From the NCBI GenBank assembly GCA_028691575.1, contig JAQUYY010000027.1, positions 1 through 13,511 on the forward strand: a stretch of 13,511 nt of DNA, given 5' to 3'. Source of the DNA: Candidatus Gastranaerophilales bacterium. Its GTDB lineage: Bacteria > Cyanobacteriota > Vampirovibrionia > Gastranaerophilales > JAQUYY01. Below are positions 6,698 through 13,318 of this stretch, piece after piece. A program made the translations under genes and the position numbers. Every line of letters starts with the position of its first letter. Position 1 is the first letter of the stretch. The notes below the pieces were generated by a model that was not told where the DNA came from, made no database searches, and saw only the letters and a program-made list of their open reading frames with translations.

Positions 6698-7582
6698 ATG
6701 AATATTTTTTCTAATCCTGCAAACATTATCGTACTCTCAATATTTTTTGTTTTTTTATATTTATTCATATATAAAGCAATATGTATAAATATTAACTTAA
6801 ACAAAATCCTTAAAGTTCTGCGTTCATATAAAAAAAGCGAATTAATTTACAGGTTTAAAGAATTAAATGATGTGCTAAGTGAAAATACATTTATCACCGA
6901 TTATTGGGGAGAATTTAGAGAAACTCTTGTTTTTAATGACAGTTCAAAATTCCAAACTCAAAGTGATGATTTGTACTTTGATACAGCAATGAATAATCAA
7001 TCAAATATCTATTATACTTGCGATTCGAACTACTTTTTCAATGAAGAAACTCTTGTAAACAGATTTTTGAATTATAAATTTATATCGTCAATTCCCGGCT
7101 TATTGACAGGATTAGGACCGTTAGGAACTTTTTTATACATTGCAATAGGCTTTTCCGGGGTTGATTTTAGTAGTGAAGAAAATACATTGAATTCTATTTC
7201 TAATTTGTTATCAAACATTGAAATCGCTGCTATAATTTCAATTTTAGCGATAGGTTCTGCTCTATGTTTTACTATAGTCGAAAAAGTAGGATATTATTTC
7301 TTGTGCTGCAAGCCGTTAAACGAATTACAGTTAGAAATAAACAGATTATTCGATAAAATACCACCTGAAAAATTCTTGATTGATATGGTTAAAGAATCAA
7401 AAAAACAAAATGCGCTGATGAATGAATATATAAATAAATTGCCATTAAATATAAAAGAAGCCTTTAACGAAAGCATTAAGGCTAATTTGTCTCCTTATCT
7501 TGAAAATTTAGTTTTTGGCTTAAATCAGCAAAAAGAGCTTTTTTCAAAAGTAGTACTTAATAAAATTAATAATGATTTATGA
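6698..7582 (+). CDS. MotA/TolQ/ExbB-family channel protein, ZorA-like
   Basis: A 294-residue inner-membrane protein. Helix 1 lies at about residues 8-30. A cytoplasmic segment of about 100 residues follows, then helix 2 with the family-typical SIPGLLTGLGPLGTFLY (131-147) and helix 3 (about 173-195, IEIAAIISILAIGSALCF). After it comes a charged helical tail (INRLFDKIPPEKFL and onward). Three helices with a long first cytoplasmic segment fit ZorA better than four-helix MotA. Such proteins form the ion-conducting ring around a MotB/ZorB-like dimer. The tail is only about 100 residues, whereas known ZorA proteins carry a much longer one. The start is uncertain: TTG at 6686 is in frame, but the ATG at 6698 is preferred although its AGG lies 12 bases away. 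The gene overlaps the next by ATGA, indicating coupled translation. TolQ/ExbB-like alternatives cannot be excluded. Confidence 0.8.
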   Translation: MNIFSNPANIIVLSIFFVFLYLFIYKAICININLNKILKVLRSYKKSELIYRFKELNDVLSENTFITDYWGEFRETLVFNDSSKFQTQSDDLYFDTAMNNQSNIYYTCDSNYFFNEETLVNRFLNYKFISSIPGLLTGLGPLGTFLYIAIGFSGVDFSSEENTLNSISNLLSNIEIAAIISILAIGSALCFTIVEKVGYYFLCCKPLNELQLEINRLFDKIPPEKFLIDMVKESKKQNALMNEYINKLPLNIKEAFNESIKANLSPYLENLVFGLNQQKELFSKVVLNKINNDL

Positions 7583-8289
7583 TTAGAAATTCAAGAATAA
7601 AAACTGAATATGAGGATAAAAATGTCTTTTGGGCATCAATGAGTGATCTTTTGCTTGGCATGACAGTAATATTTATTGTTTTATTTGCACTTGCAATGAT
7701 TGGTTTAACCAAACAAAATATTAATCAATTAAATTTCAAACAAGAAATAAGCGAAACTTTATCTCAAGAATTTAAAAAAAATAATATCCCTGTTGAAATT
7801 GACAAATTAACGGGGAATTTAAAAATATCAGATTTGGAATTATTTGAACTTAATGATTGGAAACTTTCAAAAAAAGGTGAAGAATACTTAAATAAAGTAA
7901 TTCCTATTTATTTTGATACTATTTTAGGAAATGAAGAAATTAAAAATAATATTTCTCAAATAATTATTGAAGGGCATACAGATAGTCAAACCTTTAAAGA
8001 GACTTCCTCTGAAGAGGCAAATTACATCAAAAACCTCGATTTGAGCCTAAAAAGAGCTTATGCAATCAGTGAATACATTGTGAACTTAGATTATACAAAT
8101 GATAACAATTACAAAAAAGATTTGATAAAATTATTATCAACTAACGGCAGAAGCTACTCCAGCCCGATAATGAACGGTGAACACGAAGATTATTATAAGA
8201 GTAGACGTGTTGAATTAAAATTTCAGCTTAAAGATTTTTCTTTCATAGAAGTTTTGAAAAAATATACATTTACAAAAGAATCTGAGTAA
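7579..8289 (+). CDS. MotB/OmpA-family peptidoglycan-binding protein, ZorB-like
   Basis: A 236-residue protein with a short cytoplasmic N-terminus, one membrane helix (about 22-43) and a periplasmic OmpA/MotB domain (about 75-217). The helix begins FWASMSDLLLGM; D23 sits where MotB and ZorB carry the ion-binding aspartate. The OmpA domain shows IIEGHTDS (129-136), the LSLKRA segment (155-160) and a closing RRVELKF (209-215), the peptidoglycan-binding signature set. It should pair with the preceding channel protein as a plug and cell-wall anchor; the ATGA overlap makes their co-production likely. No flagellar, Tol or Zorya effector genes are adjacent: the next gene, gpmI, is convergent. Family assignment is firm; the specific ZorB relationship is an inference from architecture. 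Confidence 0.85.
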   Translation: MIRNSRIKTEYEDKNVFWASMSDLLLGMTVIFIVLFALAMIGLTKQNINQLNFKQEISETLSQEFKKNNIPVEIDKLTGNLKISDLELFELNDWKLSKKGEEYLNKVIPIYFDTILGNEEIKNNISQIIIEGHTDSQTFKETSSEEANYIKNLDLSLKRAYAISEYIVNLDYTNDNNYKKDLIKLLSTNGRSYSSPIMNGEHEDYYKSRRVELKFQLKDFSFIEVLKKYTFTKESE

Positions 8290-8334
8290 AAGCGATTTTG
8301 GCATAGATGTATTTTTGTGTATTATTTTGCCCTT

Positions 8335-8364
8335 TTTAAATATTTGATTCATTTAAATTTTTTT
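8335..8364 (+). terminator. Weak AT-only terminator candidate after the stator-like pair
   Basis: TTTAAAT (8335-8341) pairs with ATTTAAA (8351-8357) around a 9-base loop and runs into a T-rich tract. The all-AT stem is thermodynamically weak, but its position in the 81-base convergent gap before gpmI is right. No better candidate is visible for either gene. Confidence 0.3.
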
Positions 8365-8370
8365 ATTTTT

Positions 8371-9897
8371 TTATTTTTTTATCATCGAAGTACCTGTCAT
8401 TTCAGCAGGTTGTTTAATTTCCATAATATCAAGAATAGTTGGTGCAATATCACATAATGCACCTGTTTCTCTTAGCTGAATATCTTCTTTAGCGTTGATA
8501 ATCGCAAAAGGAACAGGGTTTGTTGTATGTGCGGTAAAAGCCTTGTGAGTTTGCGGATCTTCCATACATTCGGCATTTCCATGGTCGGCTGTCAATATCA
8601 TTGTAAAATCGTTTTTATTTACGGCAACTAAAATTTTGCCAAGACATTCATCAACAGCTTCAATAGCTTTAACTGCAGCACTCATAATACCGGTATGTCC
8701 TACCATATCAGGGTTTGCAAAATTCACAAGGATAAATTGGTACTTATTGGAGTTTAACGCTTCTATCACTTTATCAGCAACTTCGTAAGCACTCATTTCA
8801 GGCTGTAAATCATATGTTGCAACTTTGGGAGAATTAACAAGAGACCTTGTTTCAGTTTTAAAAGACTCTTCAATTCCGCCATTAAAGAAAAATGTTATAT
8901 GCGCATACTTTTCAGTCTCTGCTGTTCTGAATTGTCTGATATTATGCTTATCAAAAATTTCACCCAAAATATTAGTAAGTTTTTGGGGAGGAAATGCAAT
9001 CGGTAAGCCAAAAGTTTCATCATACTGTGTCATACAAACATAATAGATGTCGTTTAAAACTTTTTTCCTTTCAAATCCGTTGAAATTCTTAAAATTAAGA
9101 GCATTTGTTATTTCTCTTGCCCTATCAGGTCTAAAATTAAAGAAAATTATAGAATCATTATCGTTTAATCTGGAATTTTTATTGCAAACTGTAGGAAGGA
9201 CAAATTCATCGTTTACACCGTTTTCATAAGAAGCTTTGATTCCTGAAACAGCATCATCTGCAATATTACCTTCTCCCAAAAGTAAACAGTTATAGGCTTT
9301 TTCTACCCTATCCCATCTTTTATCCCTGTCCATAGCGTAATATCTTCCGGAAACCGTTGCTAAAGCAGGAAAATTATTTTCTTTTAATTTGTTTTCAACT
9401 TCTTGTACAAACTCATAAGCACTTTGAGGTGGGGTATCTCTTCCGTCAAGGAAAGCATGGACGTAAAATTTTTCTAAATTATGCATTTTTGCCAAATCAA
9501 TTAAAGCAAAAATGTGTTTCATTGAGCTATGAACACCGCCATTGCTGACCAATCCCATTATATGCAATGATGAATCGTTGTCTTTAGCATGTTTTATAGC
9601 ATTTAAAAACTCTTTGTTTTCAAAAAAATCTTTATCATCAATTGATTTATTAATTCTGGTCAATTCCTGATAAACAATTCTGCCTGCTCCCATATTTAAA
9701 TGTCCGACTTCAGAATTGCCCATTTGTCCATCCGGGAGTCCTACATATTCGCCATCTCCACGAATTTTTGTAAACGGGCTTGTTGCTTTTATTTTGTCAA
9801 AATTTGGTGTATTAGCTTCTTTAATGGCATTTTTTGGAGAATCAGAGCCACAGCCCCAACCGTCTAATATTGTCAATAAAACCTTTTTATTATTCAT
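8371..9897 (-). CDS. gpmI: Cofactor-independent phosphoglycerate mutase
   Basis: A 508-residue 2,3-bisphosphoglycerate-independent phosphoglycerate mutase, interconverting 3- and 2-phosphoglycerate in the cytoplasm (lower glycolysis). The full set of catalytic motifs is present (numbering from the ATG at 9897): LLTILDGWG with D12, GQMGNSEVGH with the phospho-acceptor S62, NGGVHSS with H123, FLDGRDTPPQ, R185, FNFRPDRARE (254-263), EKYAHITFFFNGG with K330, NPDMVGHTG with D397 and H401, TADHGNAE with D438 and H439, and AHTTNPVPF with H457. This is an alkaline-phosphatase-superfamily enzyme using two divalent metals, usually manganese. An upstream in-frame ATG at 9915 is less likely, because AGAGGA sits seven bases before the 9897 start and the shorter form matches family length. 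Single-gene unit. Confidence 0.96.
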   Translation of the reverse strand: MNNKKVLLTILDGWGCGSDSPKNAIKEANTPNFDKIKATSPFTKIRGDGEYVGLPDGQMGNSEVGHLNMGAGRIVYQELTRINKSIDDKDFFENKEFLNAIKHAKDNDSSLHIMGLVSNGGVHSSMKHIFALIDLAKMHNLEKFYVHAFLDGRDTPPQSAYEFVQEVENKLKENNFPALATVSGRYYAMDRDKRWDRVEKAYNCLLLGEGNIADDAVSGIKASYENGVNDEFVLPTVCNKNSRLNDNDSIIFFNFRPDRAREITNALNFKNFNGFERKKVLNDIYYVCMTQYDETFGLPIAFPPQKLTNILGEIFDKHNIRQFRTAETEKYAHITFFFNGGIEESFKTETRSLVNSPKVATYDLQPEMSAYEVADKVIEALNSNKYQFILVNFANPDMVGHTGIMSAAVKAIEAVDECLGKILVAVNKNDFTMILTADHGNAECMEDPQTHKAFTAHTTNPVPFAIINAKEDIQLRETGALCDIAPTILDIMEIKQPAEMTGTSMIKK

Positions 9898-9900
9898 AAT

Positions 9901-9910
9901 CTCTTCCTCT
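9901..9910 (-). promoter_or_regulatory. Shine-Dalgarno site that sets the gpmI start
   Basis: AGAGGAAGAG on the minus strand, with its AGAGGA core seven bases before the ATG at 9897. It lies inside the frame that would be coding if the upstream ATG at 9915 were used, which argues for the inner start. Confidence 0.65.
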
Positions 9911-9954
9911 AACATTTTTCTACACTAGAATGAATTAGTTTTCGCTATCTGCAT

Positions 9955-10002
9955 GGGACATTTTCTTTAGTTCGCTCTAGCTCACCAAGAAAAGTAATCA
10001 AA
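9955..10002 (+). repeat. Dispersed intergenic repeat, copy B
   Basis: A 48-base element beginning GGGACATTTTCT and ending AATCAAA. It shares the preceding GCAT and the first 12 bases with copy A. Its middle (GCTCTAGCTCACCAAGAAAAG) is closer to copy C (GCTTCAGCTCAACGGCAAAAG). It is followed 28 bases later by copy C in the same orientation. Confidence 0.55.
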
Positions 10003-10030
10003 CAGGCAAAACCCGATTTACCACCGAGCA

Positions 10031-10078
10031 GGGACATTTTGCACGTTTTGCTTCAGCTCAACGGCAAAAGCAGTCAAA
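10031..10078 (+). repeat. Dispersed intergenic repeat, copy C
   Basis: A 48-base element beginning GGGACATTTT and ending GTCAAA, preceded by GCA. Start-to-start distance from copy B is 76 bases. CCGATTTA follows both copies, at 10013-10020 after B and 10102-10109 after C, suggesting the unit extends beyond the core. Confidence 0.55.
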
Positions 10079-10100
10079 GTGTCGCTTCCGACTCACGCAT

Positions 10101-10149
10101 ACCGATTTATAAAAATTAATTAATTTAACGATTAATTATTCAAATCGGT
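10101..10149. repeat. Inverted repeat upstream of the kinase operon
   Basis: ACCGATTT (10101-10108) and AAATCGGT (10142-10149) form a perfect 8-bp stem. Inside it AATTAAT (10114-10120) can pair with ATTAATT (10131-10137), giving a two-level hairpin. It lies 80-130 bases before the -10 box. It may be the end of the tandem repeat block or a regulator site. Confidence 0.4.
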
Positions 10150-10204
10150 CTAACTCTCTTTATTATCTACGCTAAATAAAAAACTTAAACCCGAAATCTC
10201 TAAA

Positions 10205-10234
10205 TTTATAAATATTGGCTTTATTTGATATAAT
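10205..10234 (+). promoter_or_regulatory. Promoter of the kinase and REC-GGDEF-REC operon
   Basis: A perfect TATAAT at 10229-10234 lies 30 bases before the preferred kinase ATG. The best -35 candidate is the weak TTTATA (10205-10210), 18 bases upstream. Initiation near 10241 would leave a leader of about 24 bases. Confidence 0.45.
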
Positions 10235-10264
10235 AATATTTGATGATAAACTTTGGCTGTTTTT

Positions 10265-11323
10265 ATGAATACAAATTGCAATTTGAAAAATTATAAAGCA
10301 ATATTTGAGAATCTTCCTATCGGAGTTGTAATCTGCTCAGTTGATTTGAAAATTTTAGACGTTAATAAATTCTTTGAAAATTTATCGGATTACACGAAAG
10401 CAGAAATGTTAGATGTTTCTCTTAATAAATTGCTTGATAATATTAAAAAAATTGACTTTGAAAATTCTGTTCAAACAGAGATTTTGCTCAAAAATAAAAA
10501 TAAACTTCCTGTTAAAATATCTGCACAAAAAAATGACGAAATTGGCATAATACTCTGTATTTCACCATTGAGTGATAATATTTTGCTAAATCAGGCTCAC
10601 ATCGATTTTGTAAGCACAGTTAGTCATGAGCTTAGAACTCCGTTGACAAGCCTGAAAGGTTTTAGCGAAACACTTATTAATTCAGGCGATAAACTTAGTA
10701 ACGAGCAGCAAAAAAGATTTTTGATAATTATTAAAGATCAAATTAACAGACTGACAAGATTAGTTGAAAATCTTCTAACTGTTTCAAAAATGGAGGCTCA
10801 TAAAAATAATATTTATAAAGCAATTAATTTTGAAAAATTTATTCATTCATTAATACAAAGTCTTTTGCCAAAACTTCAAAATCATAAAATTCAATTAAAT
10901 ATACAGAATAATTTGCCGGAAATATGGGCAGATTCAGATAAATTGGAACAGATCTTTACAAATTTAATTGATAATGCTGTAAAATATTCAAAAAACGGCA
11001 CAAATATTGTAATTTCAGCTAATTATTCAAAAACCGGAAACAATTATGTTAAGATTTCTGTAACAGATGAAGGAGTTGGCATTGCAGAAGAATTTTTGCC
11101 AAAGATTTTTACAAAATTTTCGAGAATCGACAATCCGCTAACTCGTGAGGTTCAAGGAACAGGGCTGGGGTTATATATAACAAAAACGTTGGTTAATTCG
11201 ATGAATGGTTTTATATCAGTTCAAAGCAAAGTTGGTGAATATACAGAATTTATTATTGAATTGCCGGTTGCAAATTATGAAAAGCAAGCACGGCAACATT
11301 TTTCAGGTGAAGTATGCAGTTAA
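10265..11323 (+). CDS. Soluble PAS-domain sensor histidine kinase
   Basis: A 352-residue kinase with no membrane helix. A PAS domain spans about residues 9-105 (YKAIFENLPIGVVICSVD at its start). A HisKA domain follows with the phospho-acceptor H121 in FVSTVSHELRTPLTSLKGF. The HATPase_c domain has the N-box FTNLIDNAVKYSKNG, the G1 box TDEGVGIAEE, the F-box KIFTKFSRID and the G2 box GTGLGLYI, all intact. This is the PhoR-like type and should autophosphorylate. The stimulus would be cytoplasmic, sensed by PAS; no cofactor-binding residue can be assigned. An in-frame TTG at 10253 would add four residues; the ATG is preferred, although neither has a good Shine-Dalgarno. The gene overlaps the next by 10 bases, so that protein is the likely phosphotransfer partner. 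Confidence 0.9.
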   Translation: MNTNCNLKNYKAIFENLPIGVVICSVDLKILDVNKFFENLSDYTKAEMLDVSLNKLLDNIKKIDFENSVQTEILLKNKNKLPVKISAQKNDEIGIILCISPLSDNILLNQAHIDFVSTVSHELRTPLTSLKGFSETLINSGDKLSNEQQKRFLIIIKDQINRLTRLVENLLTVSKMEAHKNNIYKAINFEKFIHSLIQSLLPKLQNHKIQLNIQNNLPEIWADSDKLEQIFTNLIDNAVKYSKNGTNIVISANYSKTGNNYVKISVTDEGVGIAEEFLPKIFTKFSRIDNPLTREVQGTGLGLYITKTLVNSMNGFISVQSKVGEYTEFIIELPVANYEKQARQHFSGEVCS

Positions 11324-12609
11324 AAACAATATTAATTTTGGATAAAAGACAAGAAATGTCTGTTAAATATAAAAAAATTCTTCAACAGGATTTTAATGCA
11401 ACAGTTGAAATTTTTTCTGATATTCAGTCCGCATACGAGTCTCTAAAAGATATTGAGCCGGATTTGATACTTATTTCAGATAGTATTGAAGAAAATTTGG
11501 CTGATATTTGTAAAAAAATCAGAATTACAATAAAAAATTACAGACCTGTAATTATTTCTCTTTCAAAATCTGCTCACCTTGCCGATAAACTTAATGCTTT
11601 AAAATACGGTGCGGATGATTTTATAAGCGAACCCATTGATATTACTGAATTTTCAGCTCGAATATTTGCTCATTATCGCAGATATATTGAAGATGCATCA
11701 AATTATATTTCTAAATTGCCGGCAGAATCTTTTACATATAAGACATTAAGGCATATCTTAAAAAGTAATAATTTATGGTCACTTGTCTTTATTGATATAG
11801 ATAATTTTAAGCATTATCACACATTATACGGACATTTGGCTTCAGAGAAAATGTTAAAAGCATTTTCGGCAATTTTAAAAACCTCAGTTGATGAAAATGA
11901 TTTTTTAGGCAATGTCGGAGAAGACAATTTTATAATAATTACAAATCCGCTAAAAGCTCAGAAAATCGCTTTTTACTTAAATTATGCATTTGATTCCATC
12001 GCTTCTAAGTTTTATTCAGAGGAAGATTCAAAACGAGGATATATAATACTTAATGGTGAGGGAAAAGTCGGCTGCAAAATTCCTCTTGTATCAATAAGCA
12101 TGGGAATAATTTCAAATGAGCATAGAAATTATGAAAGTTTTGAGCAGGTAATTACTCATGCAAGAAACATCCACAATATGGCAAAATCAAAGCCCGGCTC
12201 AAGTTTTTTATGTGATTTACCTAAAATTTCGGTTGACAATTCGATAATTAAAAAAAATGATAAAAAGAAAATTATTATTTTTGAAAAAGATGCCGCTTTA
12301 GCTTATTTATTAGTTACGACTCTTGAACTGCAAGGGTTTGAGGTTCAGGCAATTTCTAATAAAACAGAAATAATGGATTTATGCGTTAAATTTGTTCCTA
12401 ATTTAGTTATTTATGATATTGAAGATAATGATTTTTCAATATGCCAAAAAATTAAGCATAATAAGGAAATTTCTCATATAAAATTAATAACTTCCACAAC
12501 ATCACATAACAAAGAAGAAGCATTAACTGCAGGAGCTGACTTGTACTTGCCAAAACCATATGAGCTAATTACATTATTTACGTGGATTAACAGACTTTTG
12601 AACAGTTAG
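11314..12609 (+). CDS. REC-GGDEF-REC response regulator with degenerate catalytic motifs
   Basis: A 431-residue protein in three parts. Residues 4-125 form a receiver with atypical sites: the acidic pair is reduced to LDKR, the phospho-acceptor region reads DLILISDS (S55/D56, shifted by one), and the conserved lysine is E106 (SEPID). Residues 145-302 form a GGDEF fold: FIDIDNFK (D161, D163) keeps the first metal site, but the signature reads GEDNF (202-206), so cyclic-di-GMP synthesis is doubtful. Residues 317-430 form a second receiver with a normal-looking acceptor D368 (LVIYDIED) and K414 (LPKPYEL), though its acidic pocket is FEKD. The kinase encoded just upstream probably phosphorylates D368. 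No DNA-binding domain is present, so output may be through protein contacts or nucleotide binding. AGGTGA just before the ATG supports the start. Confidence 0.85.
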   Translation: MQLKTILILDKRQEMSVKYKKILQQDFNATVEIFSDIQSAYESLKDIEPDLILISDSIEENLADICKKIRITIKNYRPVIISLSKSAHLADKLNALKYGADDFISEPIDITEFSARIFAHYRRYIEDASNYISKLPAESFTYKTLRHILKSNNLWSLVFIDIDNFKHYHTLYGHLASEKMLKAFSAILKTSVDENDFLGNVGEDNFIIITNPLKAQKIAFYLNYAFDSIASKFYSEEDSKRGYIILNGEGKVGCKIPLVSISMGIISNEHRNYESFEQVITHARNIHNMAKSKPGSSFLCDLPKISVDNSIIKKNDKKKIIIFEKDAALAYLLVTTLELQGFEVQAISNKTEIMDLCVKFVPNLVIYDIEDNDFSICQKIKHNKEISHIKLITSTTSHNKEEALTAGADLYLPKPYELITLFTWINRLLNS

Positions 12610-12834
12610 TTATTCATCCATAGGAGCTAGAGTAAAGCCGTTTTGAGTTTCTGTAACCTGATCAGAACCGCCAAAAACGCTCTTAAATACATTTTTGAAT
12701 AATTCAGGATCTTTATAAGTCATATTCCAAAAAGCAACCCCTGCCACTAATCCCACAAGAGCAAAAATAACAATATATTCAACCATATTGCTGCCTTTGC
12801 GAGTGTTATAAATGTTTGATTTGGTTTTTATCAT
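12610..12834 (-). CDS. Small Flp-type (type IVb) prepilin-like protein
   Basis: A 74-residue protein with a short basic leader ending RKG (12-14), then SNMVEYIVIFALVGLVAG. If prepilin peptidase cuts after G14, the mature protein has glutamate at +5 and tyrosine at +6, the invariant pair of Flp/type IVb pilins, followed by the hydrophobic helix that mediates assembly. The mature length of 60 residues fits Flp. The C-terminus is polar and acidic. It starts five bases after the skp/ompH stop codon, so it is probably in that operon, without a visible Shine-Dalgarno. No tad/cpa secretion genes lie nearby. Its stop codon directly abuts that of the convergent REC-GGDEF-REC gene. Alternatively it is a small membrane protein that merely resembles a pilin, but the motif spacing argues for pilin. 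Confidence 0.75.
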   Translation of the reverse strand: MIKTKSNIYNTRKGSNMVEYIVIFALVGLVAGVAFWNMTYKDPELFKNVFKSVFGGSDQVTETQNGFTLAPMDE

Positions 12835-12839
12835 AATAA

Positions 12840-13298
12840 TTATTTTTTACTATTTAATATTTTCAAAACTTCTATTGTAATATCTTCACCGCCAACAACT
12901 ACACTTGATTTGTTTAAAACTAAATTATAGCTTTTAGCGGTTGCAACTTGATTGATTGTATTAATAATATTTGTTTCAATATCATTCCACTCGGTATCCC
13001 TGTATTCTTGAATTTTTAATCCTTTGTTTTTATACTCGGCAGCCAATTTTTCTTCCAGATTTTTTCTTTCAACAGGTGAAGTTGTATTTTTAAGTTTTCT
13101 CTGAGCTTCAACTACAAATTTTTGCAATTCAGCATCTTTAACTCTCAGCTCTGCAGCTAAATCTTGAGCTTTTGCATAGTCATTTATGATTTTTTCCAAG
13201 TTTACAACACCGACTTCGGTAGCTTGAGCCCCATTACCGTAAGCAAAAAAAACAACTACTAAAATAAATAGTGCCAACATGTTTTTAATTGATTTCAT
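12840..13298 (-). CDS. skp: Skp/OmpH-family periplasmic chaperone
   Basis: A 152-residue secreted protein. A signal peptide occupies residues 1-26 (basic start, hydrophobic core LALFILVVVFF, and an AQA cleavage site before TE). The mature part opens with EVGVVNLEKIINDYAKAQ, the family's typical first strand and helix, then a long charged coiled coil (about 45-115) rich in K, E and Q. It ends with a strand-forming tail (SYNLVLNKSSVVVGGEDIT). Skp is a trimeric chaperone that carries unfolded outer-membrane proteins across the periplasm to the BAM complex. AAGGAG seven bases before the ATG gives a strong start. It lies 20 bases downstream of the bamA end, the classic gene order. Length and layout are normal for the family. 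Confidence 0.92.
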   Translation of the reverse strand: MKSIKNMLALFILVVVFFAYGNGAQATEVGVVNLEKIINDYAKAQDLAAELRVKDAELQKFVVEAQRKLKNTTSPVERKNLEEKLAAEYKNKGLKIQEYRDTEWNDIETNIINTINQVATAKSYNLVLNKSSVVVGGEDITIEVLKILNSKK

Positions 13299-13305
13299 TT
13301 TAAAA

Positions 13306-13311
13306 CTCCTT
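13306..13311 (-). promoter_or_regulatory. Shine-Dalgarno site of skp
   Basis: AAGGAG on the minus strand, seven bases before the ATG at 13298, in the 20-base gap after the bamA stop. It is the strongest ribosome site seen in the window. Confidence 0.75.
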
Positions 13312-13318
13312 ATTAATA

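Larger units (their letters stand above)
9898..10264. other. Intergenic region between gpmI and the histidine kinase gene
   Basis: This 367-base divergent spacer holds two tandem copies of the dispersed repeat (9955-10002 and 10031-10078), a long imperfect inverted repeat (10101-10149) and the kinase promoter (TATAAT at 10229). The 9950-10100 part is visibly richer in G and C than its surroundings. A start-less open frame runs from 9934 to 10116 through both repeats. I see no convincing promoter for gpmI. Confidence 0.65.

Noticed and set aside
6698..8289. Assignment as flagellar MotA/MotB.
   Set aside because: The channel protein has three rather than four helices and no flagellar gene is nearby.
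8290..8334. A GGCA...TGCC pairing that might form a gpmI or stator-pair terminator.
   Set aside because: Only four base pairs with a loop of over 20 bases; too weak to call.
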